Shown: positions 31,020-43,734 of the stretch, in pieces
How positions within the stretch are numbered: the stretch's first letter is position 1
Layout of the letters: the number at the start of each line of letters is the position of its first letter
Origin: Portunus trituberculatus
Lineage: Eukaryota > Arthropoda > Malacostraca > Decapoda > Portunidae
Reading direction: 5' to 3'
NCBI RefSeq assembly: GCF_017591435.1
Contig: NC_059289.1
Location: 19,141,773-19,205,772 of the forward strand
DNA length: 64,000 nucleotides
The notes under the pieces: generated by a model
What the model was told of the DNA's origin: nothing
What the model saw: the letters and a program-made list of their open reading frames with translations, nothing else
Database searches by the model: none
Translations under genes and position numbers: made by a program

Positions 31020-34000
31020 CTAGTTGTAGTTTTACAGGGCCTGGGCTTTATGCTCGTGTGGTCCCGTCTCCATATCTACACTTATCCAATTTTTCTTTAA
31101 AACTATGTACACTCTTTGCTGACACCACTTCCTCACTCAAACTGTTCCAAGTCTCAACACATCTTTGCAGGAAACTAAATTTTTTAACATCTCTCAGACA
31201 TCGTCCCTTCCTTAGTTTCTTACTATGCGATCTTGTGCTTCTAAAGTCATATTCTTCTCTCAGGATCAGTTTCTCATTATCCACTTCATCCATTCCGTTA
31301 ATCAATTTATAAACTTGTACCAGATCCCTTCTCTCTCTTCTCTGCTCCAAGGTTGGTAGATCCATCGCCTTTAGTCTCTCCTCATATGCCATCCCTTTAA
31401 ATTCTGGAACCATTCTTGTAGCCATTTTTGTAGTCTCTCTAATTTTCTTATGTGTTTCTTTTTATGGGAGTCCACACAACTCCTGCATATTCCAATCTAG
31501 GTCTTATTTTAGTACTTATCAATTTCTTCATCATTTCCTTGTCCATATAGTGAAATGCTACTCCAATATTCCTTAGCAAATTATACGTCTCTCTGAAAAT
31601 TCTATCAATATGGCTTACCGGTTGATTATTTTCTTCCATTGTCACTCCCAAGTCCTTTTCCTTTTTACTTTTTCTAGTTCTACTCCATCTCCCATCTTAT
31701 AGATTCCCACTGGTCGTCTTTTTCACTTTTTCCCATTTCCATGACATGGCTTTTGTCCACATTGAATTCCATCTCCCATTTTTGCTCCATTTCCAGATCT
31801 TGTTTAAGTCTTCCTGTAGTATTTCACAATCCTCTTTTTGTTTAATGACTCTGCACAGTTTCGCATCGTCTGCAAAACAGATTTATGTAGCTGTTCACTC
31901 CCTCTGGCATGTCATCTATATATACGAGAAAAAGTATTGGTGCCAATACTGACCCCTGTGGCACTCCGCTGTCTACTGTTCTCCACTTGGACTTCATATC
32001 TTTAACTATCGTCCTTATTTCTCTCCCACTTAAGTAATTCTTCATCCATCTCAATGTGCTTCCTTTTAAGCCACCCTTCTCCTCTAACTTCCATAGTAAT
32101 CTTTCATGTGGCACTTTATCAAAAGCCTTTTTTAGATCTAAATAAATACAGTCAACCCATCCTCTCTCTCTTGTACTTTATCAACTATTCTAGAGTAGAA
32201 ACTCAATAAATTTGTCACACATGACCGACCTTTTCTAAAACCAAATTGGCTATTTGATAATATTTTGTTGTCTTCAAGAAACTCAATCCATTGCTTCTTT
32301 ATTACTTTTTCACATCTTGCATATTACACTAGTTAGTGATACCGGTCTGTAATTTAAAGGTTCTTCCTTCCTTCCACTCTTATATATGGGAACCACCTCA
32401 GCTCTTTTCCACTCCACTGGCACTGTTCCATTTTCTATTGAGCATTTTATGATGTTGTATATTGGACTTGCTAGTTCTTCCCTACATTCTTTCAGTATTC
32501 TGCCTGAGACTTCATCCAGTCCCATTGCCTTTTCCTCATCCAATTCCATCATCAACTTTTTATTTCAAGCTTGGTTACTTTAATCTCTTTCATATAGACA
32601 GTTTCTCTATTACCCTGTGGTCTTTCAAATTTGGATTCCTTAGTAAAGACCTCATGAAATTTACTATTTAACAGTTCTGCCATACTTTTGGGTCTTCCAC
32701 CATTCCGTTTTCTCCTTTTAACCTTTCTATTGTTTCTTTTTGTCTTATTTTTCCATTTATGAATCTGTAGAACAATTTTGGTTGTTCCTTACATTTTTCG
32801 ACAATGTCCTTTTCATAGTTCTTTTCTTCTTCCTTTCTCACCTTAGCATATTCATTTCTTGCTGTTTTGAAGTTTTCCTTATTATCTGGATTTCTGTTTC
32901 TTCTCCACCTTTTCCATGCTCCATCTCGTTTCTCCTTTGCCCTAGCACATCTTGCATTAAACCAATCTTTCTTTCCTTCTTCTTTAGGTCTATATTTCGG
33001 AACATATTCCCTGACCCCAGTTTTGTATATTTCCAAAAATAAGTTATATATATCTCTTGAACCGTTAATGAGTTTTCCATCTCCTCCCAGTTTACGTTTT
33101 TAAAATAGTTCTTGAGATTCTCAATATCAGCCTTTCTGTAATTTAATCGGTCTCCTTTGTATGATTCATCTCTATCTTCCTTTCCTTCTTCTATATCCAT
33201 CTCTAATATTACATGGTCACTCTTTCCCAATGGGCACTTGTATCTTATATCATCGTTAATTGGTATATCCCTTGTAAAAACTAGGTCTAATCTTGCCAGC
33301 TCATCGTTTCCTCTGAATCTTGTGTTTTCCTTTACTCTTTGGACCATCAAATTATCTATCATTAGGTTCAGGAATCTATCTCCCCAGGCATCTTCCCCCA
33401 TACCACTTTCATAATTTTCCCAGTCTACCTCCTTACAGTTGAAATCTCCTACCAATATCACTTTTCTCCTTTCCTTAATGATTCTTGTAAGACTCCTTAT
33501 TGTGTCATCTATCATGTCTCTATATTCTTGGTTAGTCCATGAGTTTGTTTTTGGTGGCACATATGTTCCAATGATTGTTAACTCCTTTTGTTAATATGCA
33601 TCTTAACATACAGTATTTCTGATTTTCCTTCCCAAACTCCACTTGATTTACCACTATCTCCTTCCTTAACATCATCATGACTCCTCCTCCTCCTTTACCC
33701 ACTCTGTCTCTCCTCCATATATTATACCTTTTATCTATGTCTATTTTCATTGCCTCATTTAACTTTGTTTCCACCAGGCATACAATATCTGGTTCTTCTT
33801 TCTTTATGTAATCTCTTAATTCTAATTTACTAGATAAAATCCATCTATGTTTGTATACATCATTTTTAATCTCTTGTTCTTATCATTTTAGTTAAACTTG
33901 CTCCATTTTTTTCTCTTCTTTCTCTTTTATATACCATTTCCTTATCCTGTCTCCTATAATTCTCCAAAAAAATGCCTTCTTCTCCTCCTCTGACCTTTCA

Positions 34001-34068
34001 TTATTTTTTTCTCTTGCTTCTGCCACCAGTTCATTGTGTCTCTTCCTTTCCTCCTCGTTTCTATTTTT
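31020..34068 (-). mobile_element. LINE (CR1/L2-like), nearly full ORF2, frameshifted
   Basis: On the minus strand the endonuclease comes first (METKLNEAMKIDI, GKGGGGVMMMLRKE, VILVGDFNCKEVDWENY, GKSDHVILEMDI). RT follows ([51 protein letters not shown], an FADD box near 31866). The C-terminal region has DLPTLEQRRERRDLVQVYK and FLQRCVETWNSLSEEVVSA. About five frameshifts break it. The 3' end carries ACAACTAGGTAAATACAC. It sits where the DIRS-like element should have its RT. Confidence 0.85.
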
Positions 34069-34180
<112 letters not shown>

Positions 34181-34198
34181 TATGTATGCCTGTTGTCC

Positions 34199-36093
34199 TT
34201 ACAACATTTCCTGTACCTCTTCCACTTGTGTTGATAGTTTAAAGTAGAGGCTAGACAGCCCACAACGCCCCTTGGGGATGAAGGGCGTCGCTTCCGAAAG
34301 GGATTTGCCTTCCGTCCCCTCCTTGCACACTGGAACGAGACGAGTAAGAGCCGCCAAACACCCCCCAGGAGTCCCTGGCATGAGTGGCGAAGGAAGGCCT
34401 GCAAATGGGAGCAGCAGAAGGCCTGACAGCTGTGGAGGTAGAAGGTCAGTGACCAAGCTCCACCAATGACGTGCCTGGAGCAGGACGCGGTTGGGTGAGA
34501 GCTCTGAGTGCGGCCTCATGGAATGTCCTATCAGCATTGGACTTCGAGGACTGTAGTGCCTCCTGAAGGCGATCCTCATCAAAAAGGAGAGGAGTAAAAA
34601 TGGGAGACCTCTGAAGGATGCCTTTTTTCGACCTGCAAGAAGGATGGTCTGAGGTAAGCCTCCTCCTCCAGGCCCAAGTTGGCAATGACGTCGAGTCCCT
34701 GCAAGCGCCATTAAGCGCCAAACATACTGCTTTAAAGAGCTGCTCCTCCAAGTCTAAGAGGGTGCAGGAAGTGACGAGCCACCAGAAGATGCATGGCCCC
34801 TAAGCACCAAAAGAGTAGTTCAAGGCGTCTCTAGACCTGGGACCACCCTTCCATCCTGGCCACCTCCTGTTCACGGATGACGCAAGGCTCTCTGGCACTA
34901 GAATGCAGGTGGTGTGGAGGCTAGGATTAACCAAGGCAGCCTTCCGTAAACCTCCTGACCCAACACACTGTAAATCTTAGCGAACCTGCCTGAAGGATAG
35001 CCAACTGAGGTTGGTTTTTTCTCATTAGCTTTCAAATAAGCACTGTCAGCTTGCTACATGAAAACCCTGACAGGCTGTGCCCTTCCAAGGAGGATCGGTC
35101 CCCTTCTTGTAGATGAGGTGCTGGTACCTGGGACCACAGGTCATTCCAGGTCAAACCGCTGGCGCATGGCATCCTCAAAAACTGAGTCAATGTAGTTCAT
35201 CATACGATGGTACATGGAGAGGCCATGAGGCTGGAACTCACGCCCCTCATCCCCCTCCAGGCCTGTTAGTAATCTGTCATGCCTCTCTGAGTTGCAGCGT
35301 GCCCCGTCAAGCCCCGGAGACAGCGAGGCCCCTGAATCCTGCCACCCAGAACAAGAAGGGCGAGGACAGCCAAGCAGGACACGCCGATCACATCTGCCAG
35401 AAGATCACCTCCAGGACAACAGCGTGTCGGGTCGTGCCGAAGAGGAGACACATCAGCCGAAACAGAGGCCACATGAACTCTGTGGAGGCTTGTATCCAGG
35501 ACAGTGGGTTTGTTGGGCCGTAGGGGAAGTCAGACACTGGGCCCCTTGGCTGAACGGACAGAGGAGGCAGCCCGTGGGGAAGGCGTGAGCATGCCATCCT
35601 GTGGGTGGGGAGACAAGGCAAGAGGGCAAGTGTCTCCCGGCCGGGCCTTTACCAAAGGCAACTGGGAGGGCCAGGCTCACCGCACAGCCCACCTCCCCAG
35701 TCCCCCCACCAACCGGTCTCGAGAAGGGAGGCAGCCAGACACCACTGAGGTGGGGCGGGACTTCTTGATCCTTTGAGCATCATCCTTTGGGGACGATAAC
35801 GCTTAAGAGGCACCTCTAGTCCTCGGACAGCTCCCCTGGCCCCCTGACTTGGTGTGACTGCACACACCTTTTTGCATCAGGATTTTGGGGGGGAGAGGAC
35901 ACTGAACTGTATCAGGTCCGGGTCAGAAGATGAGGGCACAGATGGAAGAGAGGGTCAGTAGGAGGGGAAGGGGCACAGAACCACGCAAATCTCCTATCTG
36001 AGAAGCAACAAGAGTGTTGACTGCAGCAAGCACCTCCTCCTGCCAAGACTTAAAAAAAAAAGAGAGGTCAATAGGAACAGGAGGTTTAGTGCC
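34199..36093 (-). pseudogene. DIRS-like gag, C-terminal part
   Basis: Short minus frames carry gag-like segments, for example [56 protein letters not shown] and a Pro/Ser-rich middle. Frame changes are frequent. Assigned by position between the N-terminal gag frame and the LINE. Confidence 0.5.
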
Positions 36094-36774
36094 CTACTGG
36101 GAAACCGAATCCTCAGCAGATAGCTCATCCAGGGACAAAATAATAACGTTCTGAAACGAAATCACCAAGCCGCCATGAATGTCAGACACCGGTGAAACCC
36201 TTGTCCCCTGAATAGGAAGAGGTGCTTTAACAGACTGCAATGTGCCTACGTCACAGGAAACATTACAAAAGGGTGCAACAGAACTATGTGAATGTTTTGC
36301 CTTGGCACATCTCATGCGCCTCAAACCACACTGGTACTTATACGCGGCAAGGATTTTATCACTGCTCCAAGTAGAACATACATCACACCTCTTACCTGGG
36401 TTGCAGATATTTCTGCAATTAACACAAACAGAATGAGGGTCCTGGAGGAAACTGCCCAAGACCCTGGTGCAGTCTGGTCTCGAGCAAATCCTTCTAGAAG
36501 GCTTAGAAGATGACTGAGAACTGGAAGAACCAGGCGTGGAAGCAGCTCCATCCATCAGCAAACTACTCTCCCGAGCAGCAGCAGGCTGCTCTGGACGAGT
36601 ATGCTGCCCATTAAGGTCCTCCACCATGAAAACACGAAGAAACCGGCAGAGAAAGCACTTGAAAAGTTCAAGAAGCGAAACAGGGACGGAAGCACAGCGC
36701 ATGTTAACACGATGCGCGTCGAAAATTAACAAAGGGGCAGCACAGTCGATCCCATTGGCAGTGGCGGGCACCAT
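36094..36774 (-). pseudogene. DIRS-like gag, N-terminal part with a Cys-rich motif
   Basis: 226 residues. After a Ser/Pro-rich stretch comes CSRPDCTRVLGSFLQDPHS, then CVNCRNICNPGKRCDVC, a zinc-finger-like cluster of at least seven Cys. KYQCGLRRMRCAKAKHS follows. It is nearly identical to the frame starting at 63610 in the second copy. The Cys cluster probably binds nucleic acid. Confidence 0.55.
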
Positions 36775-36870
36775 GCTGGCAGGCGTAGCGCCTGGCGGAA
36801 ATTTTTGTAATCTCGGCGGACGAAAGTAAGTGAGACAGTGGAACTGCTAGTTTTTTGTATGAAAAAACAG
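36721..36870 (-). repeat. right inverted terminal repeat of the DIRS-like element
   Basis: Reverse complement of the left ITR, with scattered substitutions. On the plus strand it ends ATGAAAAAACAG. Confidence 0.8.
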
Positions 36871-36935
36871 GTGTCTGTGATAGAACCCGCAACTTAAAAC
36901 ACTAAAAGACCCCAAACAAACATATTTACAGTTAA

Positions 36936-37754
36936 CCCCTTCCTTACTGCAGCCACTCCCCGATATAAACAAAGCATTCCCCTCCTATACCGCAGCCCCC
37001 TGCCCGTAAAGCATGTGCCTCACGGCCAGACCTACATTATATTTCTTTTAACTCAGTGTTATGTACTTTTTTCTAAACATATTTTTGTCATTTTATTAAT
37101 AAAAGAAAATGTAAACATAATCATAAATTGTGCACTAATCATAAATTCAGCACCACACACTCTGCACCTTGTGAGGGTGGCCCTGAGGCAGTCATAACTA
37201 GGCTGCTCCCCCTCACTTGCCGAGAGGGTTTCAACACTGCTGTCACTATCACTCTCTCCTATTTCTTTTTCAGGATCATAGTCTGAATCATATTCATCTG
37301 GAGAGTCTTCCAGTATATCCTCACTATCTGTCTCATAATTATGATAATCCTCATCGCTGCTACGAAGCAGACGCCATTATCTCTAACTAGAGTCAATAGA
37401 ACAGTTTCACCACGGCTGATACTAGAGAACTGATGTTCTTGGGGACTGTGGGAATAATATATGTCAAAGAATAGTGATTGGCTTTATAGTTTATGCATGA
37501 AAAATTAACTCCAATATTGATTGGCTAGTTTGGGGATGGTTTTGTTACGCTGGGGTGGCTAAAATAACGCCTCCAGTGTTTGTTTGTTTATAGTGAACCA
37601 CGTGGAGCATGAAAAGGCAAAATCCGCTCTCAGGCCACGGTTATACACGGAAATGTATTGGTGTGTACCACGTACTCGGCGGCATCTTCGGTACCACGAG
37701 GTCGCTTTTGCGCGTACGTACGCACACAAAACAGTCTTCACGGTAAGGAAGGGG
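36936..37754. mobile_element. piggyBac-type MITE, 819 bp, with TTAA target duplication
   Basis: Ends CCCCTTCCTTAC and GTAAGGAAGGGG are perfect inverted repeats, flanked by TTAA at 36932-36935 and 37755-37758. The duplicated locus in contig 3 has one TTAA at the equivalent point (about 63447) and no insert. The TIR resembles that of the piggyBac-like element at 49910-55524. No transposase is encoded. Confidence 0.9.
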
Positions 37755-37758
37755 TTAA

Positions 37759-38102
37759 ACCTAAACCAGTTTCTATTGTTGTCTTCAGAAATTATAAAAA
37801 AAATTCCCTTAAAACAAATACCTTTAAACCCACCCCTTGAAATATAGAAAAACAACCTAAAACACTGAAGTACACTCTTAAAACACTCTTAAAATACTGT
37901 TAGAAGTACACTGCATCACTCTTAAACCACCCTTACAATTACACTCAATCACTCTTTTAAAACAACACTTCTCCCATCCTTCCTAACTCCCCAAATACTG
38001 TAAAACAAACATAAGAACATAAGAAAAGCGGGAAGCTGCAAGAGGTCACCAGGCCTATACGAGGTAGCATAGACCGGGATGAACTGGTCCCCCCCCTGCC
38101 AG
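37759..38102. other. duplicated sequence incl. LINE-type tail, matches 63099-63445 inverted
   Basis: Contains AACATAAGAACATAAGAAAA and GGTCACCAGGCCTATACGAG, typical of a LINE 3' tail. No gene. Confidence 0.6.
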
Positions 38103-38439
38103 CTGGGGTGAATTGGGCCACCCCTCAAAAATTTATGAAAAATTTGAAAATTGAAAAAAGTATATACTGGGCTTGAAAGCCCACTTCAGTATCTGCACAA
38201 CCTTAAAAAAAGTTTTTGGTCCTAACCGAAAACTTATGGTTCCTAGGGTGTCCCCCAAAAAAGTGTGCTTTTAAAAGTTGCAACTTTTTTGTGTCCCAAA
38301 ATATTTTGTTGCATTTTCAAAAAAAATACAGGTCATATAGATAATTTTCTGTTCTTTTGCATGCTTTAATCAGAAATTAAAAAAATCCTTTTAGTTTTAG
38401 TGCTATAGGCACTTCAATGAGTAGCCCGATTCACCCCAG
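38103..38439. mobile_element. MITE-like unit with CTGGGGTGAAT inverted ends, copy 1
   Basis: Begins CTGGGGTGAATTGGGCCACC and ends GTAGCCCGATTCACCCCAG. The interior is A/T-rich with no frame. Copy 2 lies at 62765-63099 in opposite orientation. Confidence 0.6.
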
Positions 38440-38530
38440 TGTATCTCGTATACTAGGGTTTATCAGGCCACAACACTTTAATTATGTTTTTGCTACATTA
38501 AAACTTCCCAATGTTTTTTTTTTTTTTTCA

Positions 38531-38615
38531 ACTATAACCATCATTAAACTTCCTCCTCACACCACTGATGTACTGCAACCTCTTGATGTTTGCTATTTTA
38601 AGCCTCTGAAGGCCA
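38531..38615 (+). pseudogene. pogo/Tigger-like transposase fragment (DDE region)
   Basis: Encodes KLPPHTTDVLQPLDVCYFKP, the third-Asp region of pogo-type DDE transposases. It is interrupted right after by the poly(T)/3' end of LINE copy B. Confidence 0.75.
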
Positions 38616-38617
38616 TT

Positions 38618-40593
38618 TTTTTTTCTTTTTTTTTTACGTAGGGAAGAGGGCCAGCCAAGGGCAAAAAAAAGAAAGTAATAAAAAAAAGGCCCACTTGAGC
38701 ACTGGCTCTCCAAAGAGTATAAAGTACCAAAACCGTCAGCCAGAATTAGGGGAGCAAATGCCTCGATACCACCCTCTTAAAAGAAGACAAGTTGTAGGAA
38801 TTTGGAAATACAGATGCAGGGAGGGAGTTCCAGACTTTACCAGTGAAAGGGATGAATGATTGAGAGTACTGGTTAACTCTTGCATTAGAGAGTTGGACAG
38901 AATAGGGACGAGAGGAAGAAGAAAGCCTTGTGCAGCGTGGCCGCAGGAGGAGGGAGGCATGCAGTTAGCAAGATCAGTAGAACAGTTACCATGAAAATAG
39001 CGATAAAATATAGAAAGGGATGCAACATTTCGGCGGTGAGAAAGAGACTGAAGACAGTTAGTCAGAGGAGGGAGTTGATGAGACGAAGAGCTTTCGATTC
39101 CACCCTATCAAGCAAAGCTGTGTGACTGGAACCCCCAAACATGCGAAGAGTACTCCATACAGGGACGGATAAGGCCCTTATACAGAGTAAGCAGTTGGAG
39201 GCGAGAAAAACTGGCGGAGACGCCTCAGAACACCTAACTTCATAGAAGCTGTTTTAGCAAGAGATGAGATGTGAAGTTTCCAGTTAAGATTATGAGCAAA
39301 GGACAGACCGAGGATATTCATTGTGGAAGAGGAGACAGTTGAGTGTCATTGAAGAAGAGGGATAGTTGTCTGGAAGGTTGTGTCGAGTTGATAGATGGAG
39401 GAATTGAGTTTTGAGGCATTGAAAACTACTAGATTTTCTCTGCCCCAATCGGAAATCTTAGAAAGATCGGAAGTCAGGCGTTCCGTGGCGTCCCGCGTGA
39501 TCTGTTGATTTCCTGAAGGGTTGGACGTCTCTGAAAGAACGTGGAAAGATGTAGGGTGGTATCATCAGCGTAGGAGTGGATAGGGCAAGAAGTTTGGTTA
39601 AGAAGGTCATTAATGAATAATAGAAAGAGAGTGGGTGACAGGACAGAACCCTGAGGAACACCACTATTAATAGGTTTAGGAGAAGAACAGTAGCCGTCTA
39701 CCACAGCAGCAATAGAGCGGTCGGAAAGGAAACTTGAGATAAAGTTGCAGAGAGAAGGATAGAAGCCGTAGGAGGGCAGTTTTGAAATCAAAGCTTTATG
39801 CCAGACTCTATCAAAAGCTTTTGATATGTCTAACGCAACAGCAAAAGTTTCACCGAAATCTCTAAAAGAGGATGACCAAGACTCAGTAAGGAAAGCCAGA
39901 AGATCACCAGTAGAGCGACCTTGACGGAAGCCATACTGGCGATCAGACAGAAGATTGTGAAGTGACAGATGTTTGAGAATCTTCCTATTCAGGATAGATT
40001 CAAAACTTTAGACAAGCAAGAGATTAAAGCTATAGGACGGTAGTTTGAGGGTTAGAACGGTCACCCTTTTTAGGAACAGGCTGAATGTAGGCGAACTTCC
40101 AGCAGGAAGGAAAGGTAGAAGTCGATAGACAAAGTTGGAAGAGTTTGGCCAGGCAAGGTGCAAGCACAGAAGCACAGTTTTGAGAACAATAGGAGGGACC
40201 CCATCAGGTCCATAAGCCTTCCGAGGGTTTAGGCCAGCAAGGGCATGGAAAACATCATTACGAAGAATTTTGATTGTAGACATGAAATAGTCAGAGGGAG
40301 GAGGAGAGGAGGACAAGCCCAGAATCGTCCAAGGTGGAGTTGTGAGCAAAGGTTTGAGAAAAGAGTTCAGCTTTAGAGACAGAAGAGATGGCAGTGGTGC
40401 CATCAGGATGAAATAAAGGAGGGAAAGATGAAGAAGTGAAGTTATTTGAGATGTTTTGGCTAGATGCCAGAAGTCACGAGGAGAGTTTGAGTTTGAAAGA
40501 TTTTGACATTTTCTATTTATGAAAGAGTGTTTGGCAAGTTGAAGAACAGACTTGGCATGATTCCGGGCAGAGATATAAAGTGCATGAGATTCA
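38618..40593 (-). mobile_element. LINE family C, copy B, cut by the gap
   Basis: The minus strand encodes non-LTR RT motifs ([52 protein letters not shown]) and the C-terminal NSLMQELTSTLNHSSLSL region. It matches copy C closely and sits in the same pogo-like fragment. The 5' part is lost in the gap at 40594. Confidence 0.9.
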
Positions 40594-41093
40594 NNNNNNN
40601 NNNNNNNNNNNNNNNNNNNNNNNNNNNNNNNNNNNNNNNNNNNNNNNNNNNNNNNNNNNNNNNNNNNNNNNNNNNNNNNNNNNNNNNNNNNNNNNNNNNN
40701 NNNNNNNNNNNNNNNNNNNNNNNNNNNNNNNNNNNNNNNNNNNNNNNNNNNNNNNNNNNNNNNNNNNNNNNNNNNNNNNNNNNNNNNNNNNNNNNNNNNN
40801 NNNNNNNNNNNNNNNNNNNNNNNNNNNNNNNNNNNNNNNNNNNNNNNNNNNNNNNNNNNNNNNNNNNNNNNNNNNNNNNNNNNNNNNNNNNNNNNNNNNN
40901 NNNNNNNNNNNNNNNNNNNNNNNNNNNNNNNNNNNNNNNNNNNNNNNNNNNNNNNNNNNNNNNNNNNNNNNNNNNNNNNNNNNNNNNNNNNNNNNNNNNN
41001 NNNNNNNNNNNNNNNNNNNNNNNNNNNNNNNNNNNNNNNNNNNNNNNNNNNNNNNNNNNNNNNNNNNNNNNNNNNNNNNNNNNNNNNNNNNNN
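40594..41093. other. assembly gap of 500 N
   Basis: Exactly 500 N; scaffold join of arbitrary size. Confidence 0.99.
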
Positions 41094-41168
41094 TATTTGG
41101 TAAGTGTGAAGGAGGCACTGGAGTTATGATTGGTCTAATTTACTTGCAATGTCATACAAACTAATGTG

Positions 41169-41715
<547 letters not shown>

Positions 41716-41791
<76 letters not shown>
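41716..41791. repeat. (AT)n microsatellite
   Basis: Pure AT run directly before the Tc1-like end sequence CAGTGTAAAATATAAG. Confidence 0.98.
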
Positions 41792-41793
<2 letters not shown>

Positions 41794-42316
41794 TGTAAAA
41801 TATAAGTTTACCCTGTAACGAAAATAAAGTTAACGACATGGCCACTTTGTATTTGAATTACCGCGATGTGAGTGGTGGGAGGCGTGATATGACGCGTGCT
41901 TTCCGCCATAACCACATTTGACACTTGAGTCAGTTAGTGCTCTCAGAGCTGAAGGAGAGCACATCTATGATGCACCACTCACTTTCCATGCACCAAACAC
42001 AAAACCACCAAACACTACCACAGCATCACAATGTCGGAAGAAGCTTACAATGGAAGAAAAGGCTTGCCCTAATAGAGCAGGGAATGCCGGTGAAGCACGT
42101 TGCTGCCGAATTAAATGTCAGCAGAGTGTTCTTCAAGCTTAAAAAGTCCGCTTGCCTAGCAGTTACCACCTCGCAAACTGGGATGTGGGCGCAGAGAAAA
42201 ACTTCAGAGAGGACTGACAAGATGTTGGTGAGAGAGCTGAAGCAAAATCCATATTACAGCAGCAGAATTGAAGAAAAACACCCAGACCTGCTCCAAGATG
42301 TCGCTGTCTCTCTTGC

Positions 42317-42368
<52 letters not shown>

Positions 42369-42592
42369 GACACCATGAGGAAGAAGAGACTGCAGTTTGC
42401 CAAGCAATACCGTGACTGGACACCTGAGCAATGGAAAAGTGTGATGTGGAGTGACGAGCACGTTTGCTGTCAGGGGTGGCTCAAGCTTGGTAAAGCACCG
42501 TGAGCAGATATGACGCCCACTACGGTCAAGACAGTTAAACACCCAGATAGCGTCATGGTATGGGCCTGTTTCAGTGGGAAGAGGGGCACCTG

Positions 42593-42595
<3 letters not shown>
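41792..42595 (+). pseudogene. Tc1-like transposase remnant
   Basis: A helix-turn-helix region (KRLALIEQGMPVKHVAAELN) precedes RKKRLQFAKQYRDWTPEQW, KSVMWSDEH with the first catalytic Asp, then HPDSVMVWACFSGKRG. A (CT)n run at 42320-42363 replaces part of the domain in frame as Leu-Ser repeats, and an (AT)n run at 42595-42670 cuts off the rest. Not functional. Confidence 0.8.

Positions 42596-42670
<75 letters not shown>
42595..42670. repeat. (AT)n microsatellite truncating the Tc1-like gene
   Basis: Pure AT run following GCACCTGC. Confidence 0.95.
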
Positions 42671-42672
<2 letters not shown>

Positions 42673-42874
42673 TTTCAGCTCTTATTTTTAGTTTATATGA
42701 TGATTTGTTCAGCTTATATCAGAATTAAAACTCACTGGAGCCAATGACATCACTGTTTTGAGTAGAAATATTTTTGTGTAAATTGCTCTGTCTTGAGTGT
42801 CCTTGTCCTTGTGCTCTCATGTCTCCTTTATAGGATAATGGAAACATACATTGTGTTTAGAATACAATTTGTTC

Positions 42875-43040
42875 TCACCATGACTGTTTTTCAAGGCCAA
42901 GGTTCTCCTGTTAGTGGAATAAAAAAAAAATTAATATGTCACTGTAACTGAAAAAACACCCTCACCATGACTGTTTTTCAAGGTTTTGTTTCTCCTGTTA
43001 TTGATATAAGAATCTTGTCAATATCACAGGAACTATAAAA
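42875..43040. repeat. diverged tandem duplication of about 84 bp
   Basis: CACCATGACTGTTTTTCAAG and TTCTCCTGTTA recur in both units, followed by ATATG/CAATATCAC-type sequence and (A/G)AACT. Confidence 0.7.
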
Positions 43041-43224
43041 TTAGTCTTGTGTTTTCTTTGCTGAGGACTGAAAAGGATAAGTTAATGTAGTTTGTTATCT
43101 GAGGTGAGTCATTGGCCTGTAGTGGAGTGTTGCAGTAGAACCAGCTTCTTATGTATGTTAATTGTGATGTGTTGTGTGTGTGCCTATCAATATTTAATGA
43201 AGTCTTTTCTCTGCTTACCTCCAG

Positions 43225-43292
43225 AGCCATTCATCCCAAGAAGCTGGACATCAGTGCCTCCACAGAACTTTCACACCACTCTGGAAACACCA
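43225..43292 (+). CDS. possible upstream exon of the PIM-like kinase
   Basis: After a good acceptor (CTTACCTCCAG) an open frame reads AIHPKKLDISASTELSHHS and on to a possible donor (ACCA|GTGACA). That donor is weak but gives the phase needed by the next exon. The frame otherwise stays open to a stop at 43399. No homology recognised, so this is a guess from splice signals. Confidence 0.3.
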
Positions 43293-43530
43293 GTGACAAG
43301 TCTTACATGTCTCGTAATGTCACACTTTTAGAAAACAATTTCAAATGCTGTAGCATAAAGAATGTAAACAAGACTCATGATGTTTGCAAATATGTTTGAG
43401 TTAGGAGGCTAATTTGAATTGTTATGGGAGTATGAAGATAGTGTGTAAGTTTTGTGATGGTTATTTTTACTGTCAGTTTATAGATGTATAGTATATGGTA
43501 TGTGAATTTAATGTTTACTTTTATCTCCAG

Positions 43531-43670
43531 AAGTGGGAGAGACATACAGGGTGGGTGACATTATTGGCAAGGGAGGCTTTGGTTGCGTGTATTCTGGCGT
43601 GAGGAAACGCGATTCGCTCCCTGTCGCTATCAAGAAATTGGACAAGGCTAATATCCATGCCTGGGAGATG
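43531..43670 (+). CDS. PIM-like Ser/Thr kinase exon (P-loop and catalytic Lys)
   Basis: 140 bases between TTTTATCTCCAG and ATG|GTGAGT, entering in phase 1 and leaving in phase 0. It encodes VGETYRVGDIIGKGGFGCVY, SGVRKRDSL, PVAIKKLDKA, IHAWEM. The glycine-rich loop GKGGFGCVYSG and VAIK lysine start a kinase N-lobe; the loop and the Trp before the insert (W-G-E-L in vertebrate PIM) match PIM kinases. Its protein end joins directly to MNGRLVPREV of the exon at 28761-28967. Catalytic-loop exons are not in the window. Confidence 0.85.
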
Positions 43671-43734
43671 GTGAGTGTTTTTTGGATGGTGTTTGGAAGG
43701 GAGTTTGTATGTTGTTTTTTTATTTTTAAGTGTT

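Noticed and set aside
35113..35776. Overlapping GC-rich open frames on both strands
   Set aside because: No family motif. They lie in the degraded DIRS gag region and look like compositional chance frames.
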